Shown here: positions 6,472 through 7,028 of the stretch, in pieces
How positions within the stretch are numbered: the stretch's first letter is position 1
How the letters are laid out: every line of letters begins with the position of its first letter
Assembly (NCBI GenBank): GCA_046542305.1
Contig: JBKHBQ010000204.1
Coordinates: forward strand, 1 to 7,028
Direction: 5' to 3'
Length of the DNA stretch: 7,028 nucleotides
Origin: JBKHBQ01 sp046542305
GTDB taxonomy: Bacteria; Bacteroidota; Bacteroidia; Bacteroidales; 4484-276
Position numbers and translations under genes: made by a program
Notes under the pieces: generated by a model
Database searches by the model: none
Seen by the model: the letters and a program-made list of their open reading frames with translations, nothing else
Told to the model about the DNA's origin: nothing

Positions 6472-7028
6472 ATGAAAAAACTGTTACTTTCAACAATTGC
6501 AATTTTCTTCTTTAGCGGCCTTATGGCACAGTTCGATGTCACCATGAATGTTGACATGACTGATTTTGAAGGATTTGATCCCGCCACTCATTCCGTGTAC
6601 ATAGCAGGCAATATTTTTGACTGGGACGAACCCGGAACTAACGAAGACCTCAAATTAACCCAGGTTGAAGAAACCCTGGTTTATACCATCACTGCCACCT
6701 TGGATTCAGCACAATCGGTTCAGTACAAGTATTTCTCCGATGCAGTTGATATAGGCTGGGACGGTGGCGAATGGACCGGTGATCCAAACCGTACGGTTTA
6801 CATTACCGGTGAAACCACAATAAATGACACCTGGGGCGTTACCCCGCTCTCAGTAACATTTTCGGTTGATGTTTCCAACTCCTTTGATGAAGTGCCTGAC
6901 ACAACCAAAATCTACATGGCCGGAACAATCAACTATGCCAACAACTGGAACACGCCGGGTAATGATCCCTCACTTATGCTGATGCCTTCGGAAACCGATC
7001 CGCTGCTATATGAATTAACATTGCTGCT
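6472..7028 (+). CDS. Secreted protein with tandem carbohydrate-binding-like domains (3' truncated)
   Basis: The frame is open from the ATG at 6472 to the window end (185 full codons) and continues beyond it. Residues 1-19 are a Sec signal peptide (MKKLLL, hydrophobic core, then GLMA with likely cleavage before Gln20); there is no lipobox Cys, so it is not a lipoprotein. Two repeats about 105 residues apart follow. Repeat 1 (about 21-123) reads VTMNVDMTDF, VYIAGNIFDWDEPGTNEDLKL, VQYKYFSD, GWDGGEW; repeat 2 (from about 126) reads VTFSVDVSNSF, IYMAGTINYANNWNTPGNDP, LYELT. The pattern of a beta strand, an AG-x-I-x-W turn and later Trp residues resembles CBM20/CBM48-like or SusE/F-like starch-binding modules. 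In Bacteroidota such repeats often precede a glycoside hydrolase or a type IX secretion C-terminal signal, but neither is in view, so no enzymatic role is claimed. It is divergent from susC, which suggests co-regulation with the glucan locus. No clear Shine-Dalgarno sequence precedes the start. Confidence 0.88.
   Translation, partial: MKKLLLSTIAIFFFSGLMAQFDVTMNVDMTDFEGFDPATHSVYIAGNIFDWDEPGTNEDLKLTQVEETLVYTITATLDSAQSVQYKYFSDAVDIGWDGGEWTGDPNRTVYITGETTINDTWGVTPLSVTFSVDVSNSFDEVPDTTKIYMAGTINYANNWNTPGNDPSLMLMPSETDPLLYELTLL

Overview
The window looks like chromosomal DNA of a member of the Bacteroidota, perhaps a Bacteroidales or Marinilabiliales-type environmental lineage (order not resolvable from this sequence). 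The evidence is a complete susC-susD-susE gene set, signal-peptidase-II lipoproteins with Bacteroidota-style lipoboxes, promoter elements matching the Bacteroidota -7 consensus TAnnTTTG, and weak or absent Shine-Dalgarno sequences. Coding DNA has balanced composition; the one long intergenic region is strongly AT-rich.

Layout from left to right. Positions 1-338 (+) hold the 3' end of a gene that begins outside the window, tentatively the C-terminal extension of a Bacteroidota aromatic amino-acid hydroxylase. Positions 358-391 hold a strong, nearly symmetrical hairpin with A- and T-tracts that can terminate transcription from both sides. On the minus strand, read from right to left, lies a compact operon: susC (6132-3115, TonB-dependent outer-membrane transporter), susD (3097-1508, glycan-binding lipoprotein) and susE (1484-414, glycan-binding lipoprotein). 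The gaps are 17 and 23 bases, and the operon ends at the shared terminator. Positions 6133-6471 are a divergent, AT-rich promoter region with a good -7 element for each direction, a 9-bp direct repeat with a 21-bp period, and several palindromes. From 6472 (+) to the window end runs an open, secreted protein with tandem domains of about 105 residues that resemble starch- or glycogen-binding modules; its end lies outside the window.

How the genes work together. SusD carries the segment that in Bacteroides thetaiotaomicron SusD contributes to starch binding, including equivalents of Arg81 and Trp98. SusE has the SusE N-terminal domain followed by two SusE/F-type C-terminal binding domains. The divergent secreted protein also has sugar-binding-like repeats. 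The best reading is an alpha-glucan (starch, glycogen or malto-oligosaccharide) utilisation locus: SusE and SusD capture glucan at the cell surface, SusC imports oligosaccharides with TonB energy, and the divergent protein is probably a secreted glucan-active or glucan-binding protein. No glycoside hydrolase catalytic domain and no regulator gene is visible in the window, so the substrate remains an inference. I see no RNA genes, mobile elements or CRISPR arrays. The window is mostly a well-known type of system; the least explained parts are the truncated right-hand gene and the repeats in the divergent promoter region.
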